From: Spodoptera frugiperda
Lineage: Eukaryota > Arthropoda > Insecta > Lepidoptera > Noctuidae
Length of the DNA stretch: 64,000 nt
Assembly: GCF_023101765.2 (NCBI RefSeq)
Contig: NC_064233.1
Location: 3,247,501 to 3,311,500, forward strand
Direction of reading: 5' to 3'
A program made the position numbers and the translations under genes. The notes under the pieces are model-generated. The model was not told the origin of the DNA. It made no database searches and worked only from the letters and a program-made list of their open reading frames with translations. Within the stretch, counting starts at the first letter, position 1; each line of letters starts with the position of its first letter. Shown piece by piece: positions 20,975-33,472 of this stretch.

Positions 20975-21699
20975 ATGTCCGTGAAGGCTATCCTCGTCCT
21001 CTGCGCCCAGGCGCTCCTCGTCAAGGTAAGGAACTATATTTGTCTAATTTTATAAATGCTTGTGATATGAAGAAAGTAATAATTTATTTACAATAAGGGC
21101 TTATTCTTTTTTCTAATTGCTCCCTTTGTCAATTCCAGTCGGCTCTCAGCCAGGCTTGTGGGTACGCTGCTCCCGTCCTAGCCACTCCTTGTGGACTGGC
21201 CGCTTCTGAGCTTGTCGCTCCTTGGGCTGGCCTTGGAGCTGCTGGTTTAGCCACTCCTTACGGTCTGGCTGGCAGAGGCCTGGGTTACGATGCTGTCATC
21301 GGTGCCCCCGCTATGGAGTTCAGCCCCACCAGTGGTGGTGGTCTGCCTGTGACCAGTGGCTCCGCCATCGCTCCCGTCGGTATCTCCGTGGCGTCTGACA
21401 ATGCTTATGAAGGTATCCTGCAAGTGATTGGAGAGCTGCCGTTCGTGGGTACTGTCGCTATGGAAGGAGCGTTGCCTACTGTGGGTGGTGGTGCCATCAA
21501 CCATGCCTGTGGTAATGGAGTGAATGCCATGGTCAGTGAGGCTGGCTTCGGTCCTGCTGCAGCTCTTGGAGTTGCTCCCTACGGCTCTTACGGTTACCCT
21601 GCAGGCTGGGCTGGTCCTCTCGCTCCGGCTGTTGATGCTAGTTTCCTTGGCTACCAAAATGGTTGTGGCTGTGGATCAAAGCTTGGCTATGTGCTATAA
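20975..21699 (+). CDS. Class B chorion protein (B6), alternative right arm
   Basis: Exon 1 is 20975-21025 and exon 2 is 21139-21699; 113-bp intron; 203 aa. The left arm is short (SALSQACGYAAPVLATPCG). The central domain diverges after SDNAYEGILQVIGELP and VAMEGALPTVGGGAINH. The right arm is a different type: GNGVNAMVSEAGFGPAAALG, then a Tyr-rich part and a GCGCGSKLGYVL end. B13 is its closest relative and lies in the opposite orientation. Confidence 0.92.
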
Positions 21700-23152
21700 G
21701 AAGATTTTTGAAATAAATAAATTAGATTTTTATGGAATATAAGGATTTGTTTGATTTTACACCTGATTTATATTAATGTATAACGATATATGAACTGGGG
21801 GACAATCATCAAATGACATTTCCGCTATGGAATAGAGACAAAGGAAAGTATCAGACTCTTACTGAGTAATAAATTTACCTCGTTGAGTTTGTTTCGGCAT
21901 TTCTTGTCAGAGTAGTCAAAGGATAGGTTACCTTTTAAAAGCCGGCCTCATCTAGTTATTTCAAAGATTGACGTGTAAAAGTGTTATTTTGTAACCAACT
22001 TGCAGAAATAAATATCATTTTATCACTTGGAATGAACTGTCACCCCGTATTATACTCCTGTCTCGAGTCTTAAACCTGATAACCCGAAAAGGTCGTCTGC
22101 AGCTTCAAGAAACAATAGGCTGCACTTGAAACATAAAATATTATTACTATGTAGTTGATTTTCTCGGCATTCGAGATGATCCCGAAGGCGACTGGGATCT
22201 TCTCAAGGAGTGTATAAACATTCCATTTTACATAACATTAAGTAAACGACATAGAAACCTTTCCCCTGCATTTGAATAATCAAAGCTAAATATGAATTAA
22301 AAACAATAGTAGGCCACAAGAAATTGGTAACGATTTGCATGAACTAGTAGTTGGTTCATATTGTGTATTGTAAAAATTCATGACGTCCAGGGACATTTTT
22401 TAAGAAGGGGGGAGGATCTTTCCCATGACTTCTCCGCACCTTGGGCAAAGCGAGAGGGAGTGTCAGACTCTTAGTGAATAAAAAACTCCGTTCCTACTCC
22501 TGGTTTTCGAGCCGGAGCCCCGGGTACCCACTAGCAGTCCGCAGCCTTTCTGCAGCTCCGGATCTTCTTTCGTATTACTCGCATTACAATTTCTAAAGAT
22601 CTCTTTGCCATCACGAGAATATAGCTCAGATTTACCATTGGTCTATTAAAATATTTATTAAAATCAGTTTTGTCACTATCCAATTGCGAGCTTTCGTATT
22701 ATTATTTCAATTAGGTATATTTTCTAAAGAACCATCGTATTTCTTAATGCTATCATAGAAAACACGAATAGCTTGGCTCAAAATTTACATATTTTATTGG
22801 AACGGTTACCGTATAAAATATGCGACAACAAAATTCAGTTTTGTTGGATGGCAAGCTTTCGTCATTAAGGTAAAGTAAAACGTCGCGAAGAAACTTGGAC
22901 TTATAATTACTAATAATTAGTTTGGAATTACCAATCCGCCTTGAGCAAGCGTTCAAGAGAAGAGACCTTTGGTCAACAGCAAGCACTTAGGTATAGGTGG
23001 TTGATAATATGCATGTATATGTGAAGTAGATGATTGGAAACTACCAGTAAGACAGACCTCATTATGTTTGGCTTAAAAAAGGAATGGAACTATTAAAAAT
23101 AAATCGTCGTGTTTATTGATTTATTTAATTCATTCTTCAGTATTACATTTTC
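21700..23152. other. Intergenic space B6-B7 with repeat fragments
   Basis: An R2 copy is at about 22403-22565 (CTTAGTGAATAAAAAACTCC, GAGCCGGAGCCCCGG) and an R4-type fragment at about 22895-22990. 22990-23100 is the inverted match of the B5 3' flank. No gene was seen. Confidence 0.5.
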
Positions 23153-23897
23153 TTAGATTGCGCAACCACAACCTCTGCCGATCAGATCTCCGCGGAAACC
23201 AAGAACAGGAGCAGCAAGAGCAGCGGGAGCGAAGGCACCAGCAGGACCGTAAGCACCCAGAGGAGCCAGAGCGGCAGCCGGGGCATAGGCAGCACCCGGG
23301 GCATAGGCAGCAGAGCCACTGGCCATGGCGGTCCTGCCGTTACCGCAGGCATGGTTGATGGCACCAGCACCGGCAGAGGGCACCACTCCTTCCATAGCGA
23401 CAGTACCCACGAACGGCAGCTCTCCAATCACTTCCAGAGCACCCTCGTACACATTGTCAGACGCCACGGAGATACCGACGGGAGCGATGGCGGAGCCACT
23501 GGTCACAGGCAGACCACCACCACTGGTGGGGCTGAACTCCATGGCGGGGGCACCGATGACGGCATCGTAACCCAGGCCTCTGCCAGCCAGACCGTAAGGA
23601 GTGGCTAAACCAGCAGCTCCAAGGCCAGCCCAAGGAGCGACAAGCTCAGAAGCGGCCAGTCCACAAGGAGTGGCTAGGACGGGAGCAGCCAGGCCGTAAG
23701 GAGCAGCTAGTGGAGAGATTTCAGCCACCGCAGCGCGGCTGGTGCACTGGCTGAGGGCGGACTGGAAAAAACCAATATTTTAGTATCAAAGTATACATAA
23801 AAGTAAATTTAAATGTTTTAAATGAATTTTAATACGCTTTCCTCACCTTGACGAGGAGCGCCTGGGCGCAGAGGACGAGGATAGCCTTCACAGACAT
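23153..23897 (-). CDS. Class B chorion protein (B7), two exons
   Basis: Exon 1 is complement(23847-23897) and exon 2 is complement(23153-23761); 85-bp intron; 219 aa. It has the long left arm (SALSQCTSRAAVAEISPL), a GYDAVIGAPA linker, consensus central domain and right arm, and the end GDLIGRGCGCAI. Partner of A6. Confidence 0.93.
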
Positions 23898-24224
23898 GAT
23901 GCTGCTGTTCTAGTGCTGACACGAGAATGATGTCCAGTGCTGCTGTCGCGGGTTTTATACTAAACTGTGTTATCAAGTTCCAAGAATATTAGTATGTAGG
24001 TAAGTGTAAAGCAATTAGAAGCTTATGCAAACGTGATAAGCCTACTATTTACGTACAAGAAAACGTTTAAGTATTGAGACATTTCAATAATTGTGATGTA
24101 ATGAAAGTCCTCGCAATTGATAATGTTATAATTATGTACAATGTGTCAAGTATATAAGCTCAGGGACCGATCCAGTTCATCATTCAGTCTTCAGCTCCTC
24201 GTTGAACACAAACGAACATCAAAC
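23898..24224. promoter_or_regulatory. Bidirectional promoter of B7/A6
   Basis: TATAAAA faces B7 (complement of 23953-23959) and TATATAAG is at 24151-24158 for A6. GATAAGCCT is at 24035-24043. Confidence 0.85.
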
Positions 24225-24810
24225 ATGTCTACCTTCGCTTTTGTGTTCCTCTGCATCCAAGCTTGCTTGGTCCAGGTGAGAAAATATTGCTTTTAACTTC
24301 TTTAATTATTTTATGTTGAATAGTAATTGATCTATTATTTTAAATCTCGTTTTCCAATTCTAGAAATGCTAACCATTTATTATTCTATTCCAGCACGTGT
24401 TCAGTCAGTGCACCAGCCCCGCAGCTGTTGTTGAAGCTCCCTTCGGTCTGGCCGCTCGTGGTCTGGCTGGTCCTCTTGGCTGGGCTGCTCCTGGCCTTGC
24501 TGCTAACGGTCTCATTGCTCCCGGCCTTGCTGCTCGTGAACTTATTGCCCCTGGCATTGCTGCTCCCTTCGGTCTGGCTTCTCCTTTAGCTTACGATGGT
24601 CTGGCCTACCCTGGAGCTGCTCCTTACGGCGGTGCTGGTGAAGGCAACGTGGCGGTCGCTGGTGAGCTGCCAGTCGCTGGTACTACCGCCGTCGCTGGTC
24701 AGGTCCCCATCATGGGCGCTGTGAGCTTCGGAGGACCTGTGGCTGCTGCTGGCTCCGTCTCCATCACTGGACAGTGCGCTTGTGGTTGCAATTCTCCCAT
24801 ATACTACTAA
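24225..24810 (+). CDS. Class A chorion protein (A6), two exons
   Basis: Exon 1 is 24225-24275 and exon 2 is 24394-24810; 118-bp intron; 155 aa. Standard left arm and central domain; HVFSQC is encoded CAC GTG rather than CAT GTG; end GQCACGCNSPIYY. AATAAA lies near 24854. Confidence 0.92.
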
Positions 24811-26545
24811 GCTAACTATTCCGCATTTGACTGTGATACCTTCAGACTCTGTAAATAAAGTGCGAATACTACAAATAATAATACATCTTTGTTTATTTAT
24901 CGACTTAAAAAAAGTAGTTTCTCAGATTGACCGGCATGTATGTTTGTGCGAGATTATTTCGCATTTGGCTGAAACGAATATTGATGCGGTTTTTAGCACA
25001 TTATTTTTCAGACTTAGGAGAGTGTTTTAGGGGTATTATATGGCTTAAAAGGGGAAGTGGTAAAAAAATTAAGGTGGTTCATTACTTTTATTTGATTGAC
25101 CGATTTCACAACTTTGCTATCAGCACAAAAGGGATGATGACGGGGTTGACAATTAAAAATCCATTTAGTCCATCAGTGAGGTAATGAAAAAAATATCAGA
25201 TACATATTTTTTTATTTTGTCATTTACGAAAACAATACTTACATGTTAATCAAAAGGAGTGGGAGTTAATTACGTCACTATTGAGTATAAAACCTAATCA
25301 AAATCGACGTCACGCGAATTTTCAAACCAATACATCTTCGAAAGTACTTGTTTCCGTAAGAAAATAAAAAATACCTATGGGTCTAATGTTTTAAAATAAT
25401 GGTTCTGTCAGCCAGGCATTAAAATAAAAATGAGTCATCTACCCTATAAACTTACTACATAGATAGCAATTAAAATGACACAACAATAAACATACATAAA
25501 TAAATGCATGCAGTTCCGCTAAATGCCTCACAGATAGTAACATGATATTTTTGTTAGTAAAACAAATGGCACGTGCCACTGCAGGTGTTATATTAAATGC
25601 TTAATAATGCAAGTTCTTTCAAAGAAAAAGTTGTTCCTACGTAATTTATTTTTACGTTGACTACCTTGTTGTACCCATGGTCGCCATTGCGACTGCCGAG
25701 CAATGGGTCTTGGGTTCGATTTCCGGGTCGGGCAAAGTATATTTCAGCTTTTCGAATCTAGTAGTAGAAGTCTAGAATTGTGCCCAAAATATGGCAATAG
25801 GGTCACCCCCTATTACATGGGACTGCTTTTCTTATATTGACACCACTAACAAAATGATGAAAGACAGCTTGGTAAGGAAACCCAGGCTTATAATTTCTAA
25901 TACCTGCTATAGGTTTTAAATCGCCAACCTGCGTTGAGCAAGCGTGATTAATGCTCAAACCTTAAAGGTTTATGATAATATTTATAAGCTGTTGATGTGA
26001 TTTTATCCTCTCGTCAACACAAAGAAACAGTTTTGAATTTTGTATATTTTTGGACATCATATTTTTGACAAAGCAGTCGTAATCTTCATATTTGCATTAA
26101 ACGTGTGAAAAGGAGGTATAATTTTCGTGGTTGACGAGTTAAGAGTGAGCAAGCCATGTTTCATCCCGAATGGGCCGACTCAACCGGAATGATACCACGG
26201 TCTCATAGAAAACCGGCGTGAAACACCGCTTCCGTTTTGTTTCGTTCTGTAAGAGAGGTAACCGGAAGCCCAATTACCAATCTTCTAATCCCCGACAATG
26301 CTCAAAGTCCCTACCCCTCCTCCTCCCAGTAAAAGGCTACAACGCACTTGTAACGCCTCCGGTGTTTCGGGTGTGTATGGGCGGTGCCGATTTTATAATT
26401 ATTAAGTATATTCTAGTACGTTTACATATTAGGAAGTGAGTGCTAAAATAGATCAGGGAGAGAGACACAAAATAGTAAACATAAATTTTGTTAAATTCCA
26501 ATATATTTCATTGCTTTCGTATGTCAATTATCACATCATGTACTC
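24811..26545. other. Intergenic space A6-B8 with SINE fragments
   Basis: It holds a truncated SINE-A (about 25660-25828; GGTTCGATTTCCGGGTCGGG) and an R4-type fragment (about 25880-25965). An R1 copy (about 26144-26396) lacks the 3' tail. 26400-26545 is the inverted match of the B9 3' flank. No gene. Confidence 0.55.
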
Positions 26546-27389
26546 TTAGATGGCCCATCCGCAACCACAACCTCTGCCGATCAGATCACCTCGGAGACCG
26601 AGGCCGGTAGCAGCAAGAGCAGCGGGAGCGAAGGCACCAGCAGGACCGTAAGCACCCAGAGGAGCCAGAGCGGCAGCCGGGGCATAGGCAGCACCCGGGG
26701 CATAGGCAGCAGAGCCACTGGCCATGGCGGTCCTGCCATTACCGCAGGCATGGTTGATGGCACCAGCACCGGCAGAGGGCACCACTCCTTCCATAGCGAC
26801 AGTACCCACGAACGGCAGCTCTCCAATCACTTCCAGAGCACCCTCGTACACATTGTCAGACGCCACGGAGATACCGACGGGAGCGATGGCGGAGCCACTG
26901 GTCACAGGCAGACCACCACCACTGGTGGGGCTGAACTCCATAGCGGGGGCACCGATGAGGGCATCGTAAGCCAGGCCTCTGCCAGCCAGACCGTAAGGAG
27001 TGGCTAAACCAGCAGCTCCAAGGCCAGCCCAAGGAGCGACAAGCTCAGAAGCGGCCAGTCCACAAGGAGTGGCTAGGACGGGAGCAGCCAGGCCGTAAGG
27101 AGCAGCGAGTGGAGAGATTTCAGCCACCGCAGCGCGGCTGGTGCACTGGCTGAGGGCAGACTGGAAATAAACAATTAATAAGTTAGTAAAACACAACTTT
27201 ATCTCAAGATTAGAAGCAGCATAAATATTCGCAAGCTTGACTGAGAGCCAAAATGTTATTAGAGGTATTTTAATAAAAATACCATAGAATTTATAAGTTT
27301 TGCATATTCGAAATGCCTTTATTACAATTGATTTCTACCTTGACGAGGAGCGCCTGGGCGCAGAGGACGAGGATAGCCTTCACAGACAT
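26546..27389 (-). CDS. Class B chorion protein (B8), two exons
   Basis: Exon 1 is complement(27339-27389) and exon 2 is complement(26546-27160); 178-bp intron; 221 aa. It has the long left arm and consensus central domain. The right arm ends GDLIGRGCGCGWAI, an extended CGCG-WAI tail shared with B9-B12. The donor is GTAGAA where the other B genes have GTGAG/GTAAG. Partner of A7. Confidence 0.92.
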
Positions 27390-27707
27390 GATGCTGCTGT
27401 TCTAGTGCTGACACGAGAATGATGTCCAGTGCTGCTGGCGCGGGTTTTATACTAAACCGTGTTATCAGTTTCTTTCAAAAATATAGGTAATTGTTATTGT
27501 GAATTTACAAAGTTTACAAAACATGATAAGCCTACTAATTGACCAACAAAGAAACGCACTTTGTTACTATTGAGACACTTTTGTAAAGTTTCACAATGTG
27601 AACTCTCGCGGTAGATATGTACAATGTGTCAAGTATATAAGCTCGGGGGCCGATCCAGTTCATCATTCAGTCTTCAGCTCCTCGTTGAACACAAACGAAC
27701 ATCAAAC
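27390..27707. promoter_or_regulatory. Bidirectional promoter of B8/A7
   Basis: TATAAAA faces B8 (complement of 27445-27451) and TATATAAG is at 27634-27641 for A7. GATAAGCCT is at 27525-27533. It is close to the exact reverse complement of the A8/B9 promoter. Confidence 0.85.
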
Positions 27708-28262
27708 ATGTCTACCTTCGCTTTTGTGTTCCTCTGCATCCAAGCTTGCTTGGTCCAGGTGAGAAACTCATATCATATGACCCAATATAAAAAATACATT
27801 TTATTATTTCCGTTCTATATTTAAATCAATATTGTTTAATTCCAGCATGTGTTCAGTCAGTGCACCAGCCCCGCAGCTGTTGTAGAAGCTCCCTTCGGTC
27901 TGGCCGCTCGTGGTCTGGCTGGTCCTCTTGGCTGGGCTGCTCCTGGCCTTGCTGCTAACGGTCTCATTGCTCCCGGCCTTGCTGCTCGTGAACTTATTGC
28001 CCCTGGCATTGCTGCTCCCTTCGGTCTGGCTTCTCCTTTAGCTTACGATGGTCTGGCCTACCCTGGAGCTGCTCCTTACGGCGGTGCTGGTGAAGGCAAC
28101 GTGGCGGTCGCTGGTGAGCTGCCAGTCGCTGGTACTACCACCGTCGCTGGTCAGGTCCCCATCATGGGCGCTGTGAGCTTCGGAGGACCTGTGGCTGCTG
28201 CTGGCTCCGTCTCCATCACTGGACAGTGCTCATGCGGCTGCAACGGTCCCATTTACTACTAA
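27708..28262 (+). CDS. Class A chorion protein (A7), two exons
   Basis: Exon 1 is 27708-27758 and exon 2 is 27846-28262; 87-bp intron; 155 aa. Standard copy with TTTVAG in place of TTAVAG in the central domain, as in A4 and A5; end GQCSCGCNGPIYY, the same tail as A11. The intron is recognisably homologous to that of A8 but clearly more diverged than the exons. Confidence 0.92.
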
Positions 28263-31200
28263 ACCACAGGTTTTCTCGATGGAATATTTGAATAAATGAC
28301 ATTAGCATTCTACATAATTTTTGTTTTTGCATCACTGGCTGTGCTAACAGGTGTTATTAAACAAATAACAAGGTAATAAATAATCTAAGTATTCTTTATT
28401 AAAATGACTGAATATTTGGCAATCATCATTAGAGCATAAAGAATTTTATGAAAACTGCGTTCGTTTCAAAAGTAGAAAATATCTCAAACATTTACCCCAC
28501 CGGGACTTTTATAAACACAAGCGTTTTGAACTGAACTAACTACAGCCCAAAAGGAATTGAAAGTATGATTATTTCATTAACTTAAGGATTAGACTGCCTC
28601 GTTGGTCGAGTGGTCCTAAGCGCGACTGCCGGACAAGGGGTCTCGGGTTCGATTCCCGGGTCGGGCAAAGGATTACTGGGCTTTTTTCGGATTTTCCAAA
28701 ATTTCTCAGTGGGATCACGGAGTCTGGAATGGGTGTACATTGTATAGCGGCATTCCCCTTCGGGGATAAAAGGCGTGACGTTGCGTTGTGTAACTTAAGG
28801 ATATTATCATAATTTTTAATTGTTATATCGGGCTTTTCTCTTATCCTAAATCCCCAACAATCCTTAAATTGCTAACCCCAAAAGGCTGGCAATGGGCTTG
28901 TAGCACCTGGTGTTTCAGGTGTCCATGGGCGGTGGCGAATGCTTACCATCATGTGATGCGTCTGCTCGTTTACCCGCTTAAACCATAATAAAAGTTTATT
29001 AGCGACTGAATAACATCGGTTAGAATTCACATGTGCAGCTATGTGACACAGAATTCATAATGACTGCTTAAGCACTTTGTCCATGTGTACTTACAATACC
29101 ATTTCGTGGCAGTTTTTTTTTTTTATAAAATACACAATAAGCAATCGCCGCCGCCCATGGACTCTTGAAACACCAGAGGCGTTACAAGTGCGGTGCCGGC
29201 CTTTTGGGGGTTAGGAATTTCAGGGTTGTTAGGGAATCGAGGAATGGGAAGGGGGGAATCGGGCCTCGGTAACTTCACTCACAAAACGCAAGCTTTGTTT
29301 TACGTCGGTTTTCGGTGGTATCACTCCGGTCGAGCGGCATTCGTGCCGAAGCATTGCTCTCCTACACTTAATGCAAAGTACAACTTCACATTACAACAAA
29401 ACCAGACCACACACGATGTGGCACGAGCCCCGTATAATATTACACACAGGTATTACAAACATAAAACAAATGATCAAATTACTAGCTGCACTGCACTGCA
29501 TTAATGCAACGTCAACTAAAATAACTACGATATTGTCTGTGGTCAGGGCCGATAGTTCCAACGTAGTCGTTAATGTCTTTGAGCGATTTTGAACCTTATG
29601 TTTCTGTAATAAGATTGAATGTGATGTATTAATGTCGACTTGGATTGACACTAAGATTCGATAAACTAAGTATAAGTCTTCGTCATCTGCTAACGTCAAA
29701 GGCGGGTAACGCACTTGTGCCTACTCTGGTGTTGCGGGTATCCATGAGTCGCGCTGAGCGCTTACCATCAGGTGACTCGTCTGCTCGTTTGTCATCTATT
29801 TCATAAAAAAAAATCTAAAAGGCTGAGGCTCAGGTTGAGCCGAGATCATATTCTATGTTATTAGCTAAAGGAGAAATTATTTCGTAGCATATCTCCTATA
29901 GCCAAGTCTATATTCAACTGCCAGACCTATAGCCAACTGTCAGATCAAACGCCATAGATGATGGATTGGCCATACACTCCAAAAAGGTCCCAACCAAGCT
30001 TTGGACTAGAATTTCCTTTACCCGAAGTTCTTACCGCATTTGCAAAAACAGCAGGCATCGGTATGACGTGGAGCGAAGTAAAGAGTGAAGCTAAGGGTAG
30101 TTCTTCGAAATTTGATTCTTCGACTGATTCATATGGCCAAAATTTAATTCCACTTTAAGATCTGTAACACGTGTTCATATGAAAATAGTTAAACCAAATA
30201 ACGTATATTCGAATGAGGGACTCGTTTTAAAAAATAGTTTTCGAGATATCGACGTTTGAATATTTTCTGCCCAGATGAATCAGAAATTGTTACAGATGAA
30301 TCTGTTGAACAATTGAAAATTGTATGTAAATGAGCTCTGTATTTATTTTAATTGTTAGCATACCATTTTCGAGTACTTTCACACAGAGAAGTCACGAGCA
30401 TTCATCATCACGCTTGCTCAGGGCGGATTAGCAATTTCAGACTCATATTAATTACATTCCTCAAAAAAAGTGTTTAAATTGTAGCTATAACATTTATAGC
30501 TAAGTTAATTTAAAAATAAGACTAGTAATAAAATGGACAACGCAACAAGAGCATTATTTTATGATTCATATGCGGTTTTGACCATACGAATCAGACACAG
30601 ATGAATCAGGATTTTGCTTACAATCATGCATAACTCATCGTATATACAGACTTCAATCTTATCATTTTTCTACACGAATGTATAACCAAAAAACTTCACA
30701 CGAAACATAGATTGAAGTTTTAAAACTGTAAAGTAAATTTTATAAAATAGGCATTGTAATCAGGATGCCATGTAAACCAAACACAGATGAATCAGATATT
30801 TACCTTAGTAACACCTGGATCTAAGCCAACCAGCCGCACGTCCGCCTCCTAACTTGTCCGTTGCACGCCTGGTTTCCCTCCGCACAGGAAGCCAGACTCT
30901 CATTATTAATACCCGACCAAGTATGGTCATTCGTAGCTTACGCCATATTAATCAGTATTATACGCCGGACACTTCTTATTTCTTTATTTATAATCATACT
31001 AACATAGTTATAACGAATGCATATTTTTTTGAAGAGGACAACTCATCTCCTTTCGATGTAATTATAATTTATATTGGAGTATCAAAGGGAAAATGCGAAA
31101 TCGACTACTTTGTTCCGGAAAATGGCAAACGGACACACCATATGAATCAGAAGAACAAGCTTTAAAAAAAATATATTTTGTACCTAGACTGCAATTATTT

Positions 31201-31831
31201 AAAAAATATTATTTGTCCTAGTAACTGATATAGCTAAACTATACTAAAAAAATATTACATGCCGTTTTGTTAGTTGGTTTCAAAAATATTCCCAAAGACA
31301 TCGAAAATTTTGTCTCTGAAGAACTACCCCTAAGCTAAAGACTGATAGAGATGGAGGTCTTCTATATGTATAAATCTCCTATACCCCCTTTAGGGAACAT
31401 AGGACCGTACATGTGGATCATTCTGGACTTTGTACATATTATTGATTCGATAAGTTTTCAAATGCTGCTTAGGCCGCGTTTCCACTGATGACGCGGAGCA
31501 GGGCGGAGAAGGGGGTTACGGAGCACGAAATAACCAATCACTATGCTCGAAATCTTTTCTATTGAAGCAGAGCGGAGACTTCCAGCTTATCTAGGAGCTG
31601 ATACAAATATGTCAGTTCATTAAACTTTTTAATAAATTCTAGCCTTTATTGCAATTGCAAAGGATTCAATGAAAACTTTACGTTTTCAATCCTCAAAACA
31701 GCAAAATCTGTTCTATAGTCATGATATTATCAACACAGATTATAAAAGAAACTAAATAATATGATTGCTAAATCAATATTCATTGATTTATAACTTTTAT
31801 TAAAGAATCAAATTATTTCCTCGCTCTCTAC
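28263..31831. other. 3.6-kb gene-free repeat-rich space A7-A8
   Basis: It contains SINE-A (28592-28790, internally deleted), an R1 3' part (28833-28992), an R1 copy on the minus strand (29110-29372) and a LINE 3' tail (about 29690-29812). A GC-richer motif, GCCGCGTTTCCACTGATG, lies at about 31472, probably a DNA-element end. Open frames at 29958-30158 and 30854-31165 have no recognisable product. Confidence 0.5.
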
Positions 31832-32371
31832 TTAGTAGCAGCCGCAAGAGCATTTTCCAGTGATGGAGACGGAGCCAGCAGCAGCCACAGGTCCTCCGAA
31901 GCTCACAGCGCCCATGATGGGGACCTGACCAGCGACGGCGGTAGTACCAGCGACTGGCAGCTCACCAGCGACCGCCACGTTGCCTTCACCAGCACCGCCG
32001 TAAGGAGCAGCTCCAGGGTAGGCCAGACCATCGTAAGCTAAAGGAGAAGCCAGACCGAAGGGAGCAGCAATGCCAGGGGCAATAAGTTCACGAGCAGCAA
32101 GGCCGGGAGCAATGAGACCGTTAGCAGCAAGGCCAGGAGCAGCCCAGCCAAGAGGACCAGCCAGACCACGAGCGGCCAGACCGAAGGGAGCTTCTACAAC
32201 AGCTGCGGGGCTGGTGCACTGACTGAACACATGCTGGAATAAAATAATATTGGTTTAAATATAGAGCCGAGATAATAAAATTTATTATTTAAAATGGGAC
32301 ATAGGAAATGAGTTTCTCACCTGGACCAAGCAAGCTTGGATGCAGAGGAACACAAAAGCGAAGGTAGACAT
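31832..32371 (-). CDS. Class A chorion protein (A8), truncated C-terminus
   Basis: Exon 1 is complement(32321-32371) and exon 2 is complement(31832-32233); 87-bp intron; 150 aa. It is standard up to SITGKCSCGCY, then stops, lacking the xPIYY tail of the other A genes. GKC replaces GQC. The shortening keeps both CxC cysteines, so the protein may still function. Partner of B9. Confidence 0.9.
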
Positions 32372-32690
32372 GTTTGATGTTCGTTTGTGTTCAACGAGGA
32401 GCTGAAGACTGAATGATGAACTGGATCGGCCCCCGAGCTTATATACTTGACACATTGTACATATCTACCGCGAGGAGTTCACATTGTGAAACTTTACAAA
32501 AGTGTCTCAATAGTAACAAAGTGCGTTTCTTTGTTGGTCAATTAGTAGGCTTATCATGTTTTGTAAACTTTGTAAATTCACAATAACAATTACCTATATT
32601 TTTGAAAGAAACTGATAACACGGTTTAGTATAAAACCCGCGACAGCAGCACTGGACATCATTCTCGTGTCAGCACTAGAACAGCAGCATC
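32372..32690. promoter_or_regulatory. Bidirectional promoter of A8/B9
   Basis: TATATAAG faces A8 (complement of 32438-32445) and TATAAAA is at 32629-32635 for B9. AGGCTTATC is at 32547-32555. It is nearly identical to the A9/B10 and A10/B11 promoters, all 319 bp. Confidence 0.85.
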
Positions 32691-33472
32691 ATGTCTGTGA
32701 AGGCTATCCTCGTCCTCTGCGCCCAGGCGCTCCTCGTCAAGGTGAGAATTCATTTTTCTTCTTAATAACGCTTAATAAAGGCCTTTCGAATATGAAAATA
32801 TATTTTTATTTTTGCTTAAATACTTAATAAAAGTTTCATCTTTTAAAATCCTGCCCCACCCTAGCTTGTCCTTATTCTAATGACTCTTTTTATTTCCAGT
32901 CTGCTCTCAGCCAGGCTTGTGGGTACGCTGCCCCCGTCCTAGCCACTCCTTGTGGACTGGCTGCTTCTGAGCTTGTCGCTCCTTGGGCTGGCCTTGGAGC
33001 TGCTGGTTTAGCCACTCCTTACGGTCTGGCTGGCAGAGGCCTGGGTTACGATGCCCTCATCGGTGGTGCCCCCGCTATGGAGTTCAGCCCCACCAGTGGT
33101 GGTGGTCTGCCTGTGACCAGTGGCTCCGCCATCGCTCCCGTCGGTATCTCCGTGGCGTCTGACAATGTGTACGAGGGTGCTCTGGAAGTGATTGGAGAGC
33201 TGCCGTTCGTGGGTACTGTCGCTATGGAAGGAGTGGTGCCCTCTGCCGGTGCTGGTGCCATCAACCATGCCTGCGGTAATGGCAGGACCGCCATGGCCAG
33301 TGGCTCTGCTGCCTATGCCCCGGGTGCTGCCTATGCCCCGGCTGCCGCTCTGGCTCCTCTGGGTGCTTACGGTCCTGCTGGTGCCTTCGCTCCCGCTGCT
33401 CTTGCTGCTCCTGGCCTCGGTCTCCGAGGTGATCTGATCGGCAGAGGTTGTGGTTGCGGATGGGCCATCTAA
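32691..33472 (+). CDS. Class B chorion protein (B9), two exons
   Basis: Exon 1 is 32691-32741 and exon 2 is 32900-33472; 158-bp intron; 207 aa. It has a short left arm (SALSQACGYAAPVLATPCG), the linker GYDALIGGAPA, a consensus centre and an end GRGCGCGWAI. It therefore combines the left arm of B5 with the tail of B8/B10. Confidence 0.92.

Noticed and set aside
28592..28680. tRNA gene suggested by A box and a perfect GGTTCGATTCCCGGG B box
   Set aside because: It is the head of a dispersed SINE with the family body attached; the same head recurs at several sites with no sign of a full cloverleaf.
29958..31165. Two open frames (66 and 103 codons) in the A7-A8 space
   Set aside because: No recognisable domains, splice context or promoter; length is compatible with chance in AT-rich DNA.
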